NCBI GenBank assembly: GCA_029935135.1
Contig: JAOZKX010000061.1
Span: 1-8,820, forward strand
Direction of reading: 5' to 3'
Origin: Desulfocapsa sp.
Lineage (GTDB): Bacteria; Desulfobacterota; Desulfobulbia; Desulfobulbales; Desulfocapsaceae
Length of the DNA stretch: 8,820 nucleotides
Numbering within the stretch: the first letter of the stretch is position 1; each line of letters opens with the position of its first letter. The notes beneath the pieces were generated by a model. It was not told the origin of the DNA. It made no database searches and worked only from the letters and a program-made list of their open reading frames with translations. The translations under genes and the position numbers were made by a program. Positions 6,150 to 8,820 of the stretch are shown in pieces.

Positions 6150-6929
6150 ATGAATATTATTGTTTGTATCAAACAGGTTCCCGATGCCAAAGATGTCCGT
6201 CTTGATCCTGAGACAAATACATTGGCAAGAGAAGGGGTGCAGTCCATAATGAACCCTTACGACCAGCATGCCCTTGAAGAGGCCGTCAGCCTCAGGGAAC
6301 AGTTGGGAGGAAAGGTAACGGTACTTACCATGGGCCCGCCGCAGGCCGAGGAGATTCTTAAACAGGCAATTTCTTGTGGGGCAGATAAAGGAGTGCTGGT
6401 CTCTGATCGCGCCTTTGCCGGTGCGGATACCTGGGCAACATCCTATACGCTGGCCAAAGCTGTAGAAAAAATAGGGGATTTCGATCTGATCCTTTGCGGG
6501 AAACAGGCGATAGATGGAGATACAGCCCAGGTAGGACCCGGGCTTGCCATTCGCCTTGATATTCCATTTGTTACCTGCATTCAGAACATTCGTGAGGCAA
6601 GTGAGAGCGAACTGGTTATGGAACGGATGATGGATGATGGCTACGATGTTGTTGCTGTTTCCTGTCCTGTCCTGCTGACTGTTGTCAAAGATCTTAATAC
6701 GCCTCGGGTTCCATCCTTAAAAGGCAAGATGAAGGCCAAAAAAGCAGAATTTACTGTTCTCTCAGCAGAAGATATTGGTGCCGATGCCGCCTGTATCGGG
6801 CTTGCCGGTTCTCCCACACAGGTTGTCGATGTCTTTCCGCCAAAACCTCGTGGTGGTCGGGCCATCTTAAACGGCAGCATGGAAGAGCAGATTGAACAAC
6901 TTGTTGAAAAACTGGCAGTATACCTTTAA
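6150..6929 (+). CDS. etfB: Electron-transfer flavoprotein beta subunit
   Basis: The 259-residue protein has the EtfB pattern MNIIVCIKQVPDA (1-13), MNPYDQHALEEAVSLRE (34-50), MGPPQAEEILKQAISCGADK (61-80), SDRAFAGADTWATSYTLA (85-102), CGKQAIDGDTAQVGP (116-130), TPRVPSLKGKMKAKK (184-198) and GSPTQVVDVFPPKPRGG (220-236). The MGPxQA and SDRAFAGADTxATS forms are those of anaerobe ETFs, the group that contains the electron-bifurcating enzymes of butyrate and caffeate metabolism, rather than the mitochondrial type. It pairs with the EtfA encoded next and would carry electrons to or from the acyl-CoA dehydrogenase just upstream. The start is twelve bases after that gene with a weak CGGA ribosome site. 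Whether it binds a second FAD and NADH, as bifurcating forms do, cannot be settled by eye. Confidence 0.94.
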   Translation: MNIIVCIKQVPDAKDVRLDPETNTLAREGVQSIMNPYDQHALEEAVSLREQLGGKVTVLTMGPPQAEEILKQAISCGADKGVLVSDRAFAGADTWATSYTLAKAVEKIGDFDLILCGKQAIDGDTAQVGPGLAIRLDIPFVTCIQNIREASESELVMERMMDDGYDVVAVSCPVLLTVVKDLNTPRVPSLKGKMKAKKAEFTVLSAEDIGADAACIGLAGSPTQVVDVFPPKPRGGRAILNGSMEEQIEQLVEKLAVYL

Positions 6930-6940
6930 AGGTTGATATC

Positions 6941-8134
6941 ATGTTAATTGTAGATAATGAGCTATGTGTCGGCTGCGGCGTTTGTGAGGATAATTGCGCG
7001 TTTGCAGCCATAGAAGTAAAAGATGGCCTTGCGGTCGTTGGAGATGCCTGCACCTTGTGCGGTTCCTGCGTGGATGTGTGTGAGGTTGAAGCTCTCACTC
7101 TGGAAGGTGTGGAAAAAAGTGTGCAGGTGGATCTTGAGAGCTGGAGCGGTGTCTGGGTTTACTGTGAGTTCAGAGCAGGAAGCCTTGCCCCTGTATCCCT
7201 TGAACTTTTGGGTGTCGGGAGGAAACTGGCCGATGCCAGGGGGGTAGATCTTTCAGCTGTCCTTATTGGTGCAGATACCGGTGAGACAGCTGCACAGCTT
7301 ATTGGCCACGGTGCAGATACAGTGTATCGGGTGGACAATCCATCCCTGCAATATTTCACAGATGAAGCATACGGCGCGGTGTTGACGGATCTGATTACAA
7401 AACATAAGCCCGAAATTGTCCTTGCCGGGGCAACTGCCATTGGCCGTTCATTTATCCCTGGAGTGGCAAACAGCCTTGGGGCTGGACTCACCGCCGATTG
7501 TACGGAACTTGCAATACGGGAAGATGATGGCGCACTGCTGCAGACGCGTCCTGCCTTTGGTGGCAATATCATGGCAACTATTGTTTGTCCCAGTTCCAGA
7601 CCACAGATGTCAACAGTGCGGCCCAAGGTCATGAAGCCCCTTGAATTTGATGCTTCTAGAAATGGTGTTGTTGAAGATATTGCAGTAACAGCGGAACAGC
7701 TACAGACTAAAGTGCGAGTTCTGGAATCCGTAATATCTGAGCAGGATAATGTGAATATTCAGGAATCTGATATTCTGATTGGCGGCGGACGCGGGCTGGA
7801 TAGCGAAAAAGGATTTAAGTTGATTCGTGAGTTGGCGGAATCCATGGATGCAGCAGTGTCTGCCAGTCGAGCTGTCGTTGATGCCGGTTGGATAGGCTAT
7901 CCGCATCAGGTTGGTCAGACTGGAAAAACGGTGGCCCCGAAACTGTATATTGCCTGTGGCATATCAGGAGCTATTCAGCATGTGGCTGGAATGCAATCGT
8001 CTGAAACGATAGTCGCAATCAATCGTGATAAAGATGCACCAATATTTGATGTGGCGGACTTTGGTCTTGTTGGGGATCTATTTGAGATTATTCCCATCTT
8101 GATTAATAAAATTGAAGGAAATCGCGGCTCATGA
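6941..8134 (+). CDS. etfA: Electron-transfer flavoprotein alpha subunit with N-terminal 2x[4Fe-4S] ferredoxin domain
   Basis: At 397 residues this is about 70 longer than an ordinary EtfA. The extra part is an N-terminal ferredoxin domain with two CxxCxxCxxxC motifs: Cys9, 12, 15, 19 and Cys37, 40, 43, 47, enough for two [4Fe-4S] clusters; the prolines that often follow the last cysteine are replaced (CAFAAI, CEVEAL). The EtfA part follows from about residue 70: AGATAIGRSFIPGVANSLGA (162-181), QTRPAFGGNIMATI (201-214), GGGRGLDSEKGF (281-292), SRAVVDAGWIGYPHQVGQTG (309-328), then GISGAIQHVAGM (340-351) and AINRDKDAPIFDVADFG (359-375), which form the FAD site. Ferredoxin-fused EtfA is known from anaerobes, for example the caffeyl-CoA reductase partner CarE of Acetobacterium woodii. 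The clusters may link the flavin to a ferredoxin or membrane oxidoreductase. The stop overlaps the fabG start (ATGA). Confidence 0.95.
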   Translation: MLIVDNELCVGCGVCEDNCAFAAIEVKDGLAVVGDACTLCGSCVDVCEVEALTLEGVEKSVQVDLESWSGVWVYCEFRAGSLAPVSLELLGVGRKLADARGVDLSAVLIGADTGETAAQLIGHGADTVYRVDNPSLQYFTDEAYGAVLTDLITKHKPEIVLAGATAIGRSFIPGVANSLGAGLTADCTELAIREDDGALLQTRPAFGGNIMATIVCPSSRPQMSTVRPKVMKPLEFDASRNGVVEDIAVTAEQLQTKVRVLESVISEQDNVNIQESDILIGGGRGLDSEKGFKLIRELAESMDAAVSASRAVVDAGWIGYPHQVGQTGKTVAPKLYIACGISGAIQHVAGMQSSETIVAINRDKDAPIFDVADFGLVGDLFEIIPILINKIEGNRGS

Positions 8135-8820
8135 GTGATACAAAGAGAATAGCACTGGTGACAGGTGGCAGCAGGGGCATTGGCAGGGCAGTTTGCATTC
8201 GACTTGCCGCAATGGGTATCCATGTGTATATAAATTATGTGTCAAACAGTGATGCTGCGGATGTGACCAGAAAAATCATAACCGATGCCGGTGGAGTAGC
8301 CGATACCATAGGTTTTTCTGTTGCAGATACTGCTGCAACAGAAAAAGCAATTAAAGGAATGATTAAAGAAGCAGGTTCCCTTGATATTCTCGTAAATAAT
8401 GCTGGAATTACCCGAGACGGCCTTATGGCACGAATGAAAGAGGCTGACTGGGACGCTGTTATTGACACCAATCTTAAAGGTTCTTTTATCTGTGCAAAAG
8501 CAGCGGCACGGGCCATGATGAAAAAGAGATGGGGGCGTATTGTAAACATCTCCTCGGTGATAGGCTTTGCAGGAAATGCCGGGCAGGTCAACTACGCTGC
8601 TGCCAAAGCTGGCATGCAGGGTATGACTAAATCCATGGCAAAAGAATTTTCTTCACGCAATATCACGGTAAATGGTGTTGCCCCAGGATATATTGTTACT
8701 GATATGACGAAAGATTTACCAGAAGAAATTCAGGAAAAGATTAAAGCAGAGATTCCCCTTGGTACGCTGGGAAGCCCTGAAGATGTGGCCGCTGCAGTTG
8801 CCTATCTGGTAACTGAAGAA
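8131..8820 (+). CDS. fabG: 3-oxoacyl-ACP reductase FabG (3' end beyond window)
   Basis: A short-chain dehydrogenase/reductase that uses NADPH to reduce 3-oxoacyl-ACP to 3-hydroxyacyl-ACP in the elongation cycle. The visible 230 residues contain the nucleotide-binding TGGSRGIG (11-18), VNNAGITRD (88-96), Asn114, Ser142 in NISSVIG, and the YAAAK motif with Tyr155 and Lys159, so the catalytic tetrad is complete. VAPGYIVTDMT (183-193) and the GSPEDVAAAVAYLV segment near the end are typical of FabG. The open frame runs into the window edge; the missing part is about 15 residues by comparison with the usual length near 245. The start overlaps the etfA stop (ATGA), tying it to the ETF genes in one transcript. 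Many SDRs share these motifs, but the fit to FabG plus the plsX-fabH context makes this the best call. An acetoacetyl-CoA reductase (PhaB-like) is the main alternative. Confidence 0.9.
   Translation, partial: MSDTKRIALVTGGSRGIGRAVCIRLAAMGIHVYINYVSNSDAADVTRKIITDAGGVADTIGFSVADTAATEKAIKGMIKEAGSLDILVNNAGITRDGLMARMKEADWDAVIDTNLKGSFICAKAAARAMMKKRWGRIVNISSVIGFAGNAGQVNYAAAKAGMQGMTKSMAKEFSSRNITVNGVAPGYIVTDMTKDLPEEIQEKIKAEIPLGTLGSPEDVAAAVAYLVTEE

Noticed and set aside
7159..7632. A 157-codon open frame on the minus strand inside etfA, and a similar 118-codon frame at 8235-8591 inside fabG.
   Set aside because: Both lie fully antisense to well-conserved genes, show no recognisable protein features, and have compositions expected from mirrored codons.

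Overview
The window looks like part of the chromosome of a Gram-negative anaerobe, most plausibly a member of the Desulfobacterota (Desulfobulbales-like). This placement is inference. It rests on a complete outer-membrane lipid-asymmetry (Mla) gene set, an electron-transfer flavoprotein alpha subunit with a built-in 2x[4Fe-4S] ferredoxin domain (typical of strict anaerobes), and the anaerobe-type EtfB sequence. All genes are on the + strand and tightly packed. No RNA genes, CRISPR arrays, insertion sequences or phage genes were seen.

Region 1 (1-2577) is a lipid-transport operon. It holds the tail of an ABC ATPase (probably mlaF), mlaD (inner-membrane-anchored MCE protein), mlaA (outer-membrane lipoprotein), mlaC (periplasmic lipid shuttle) and a single-domain cyclic-nucleotide-binding-like protein. 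MlaA, MlaC and the MlaFD parts would together move phospholipids between the outer and inner membranes. The last gene sits where some Mla operons carry the STAS protein MlaB. Its phosphate-binding cassette has lost the key arginine.

Region 2 (2578-2779) is an AT-rich intergenic stretch of about 200 bases. It contains a perfect TATAAT flanked by two inverted repeats, and is the likely promoter/operator of the downstream operon.

Region 3 (2780-8820, continuing past the edge) is a fatty-acid-synthesis operon: rpmF, plsX, fabH, an acyl-CoA dehydrogenase, etfB, ferredoxin-fused etfA, then fabG, which is cut by the window end. The rpmF-plsX-fabH...fabG frame is the classical fab cluster, but the place usually held by fabD carries an acyl-CoA dehydrogenase plus its ETF electron carrier. 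Overlapping or closely spaced genes point to one transcript. This insertion of a flavin-based enoyl/acyl-CoA redox module into a fab operon is the most interesting feature of the window. It could supply or reduce acyl-CoA primers for FabH, act as an unconventional enoyl reductase, or simply be co-regulated lipid catabolism.
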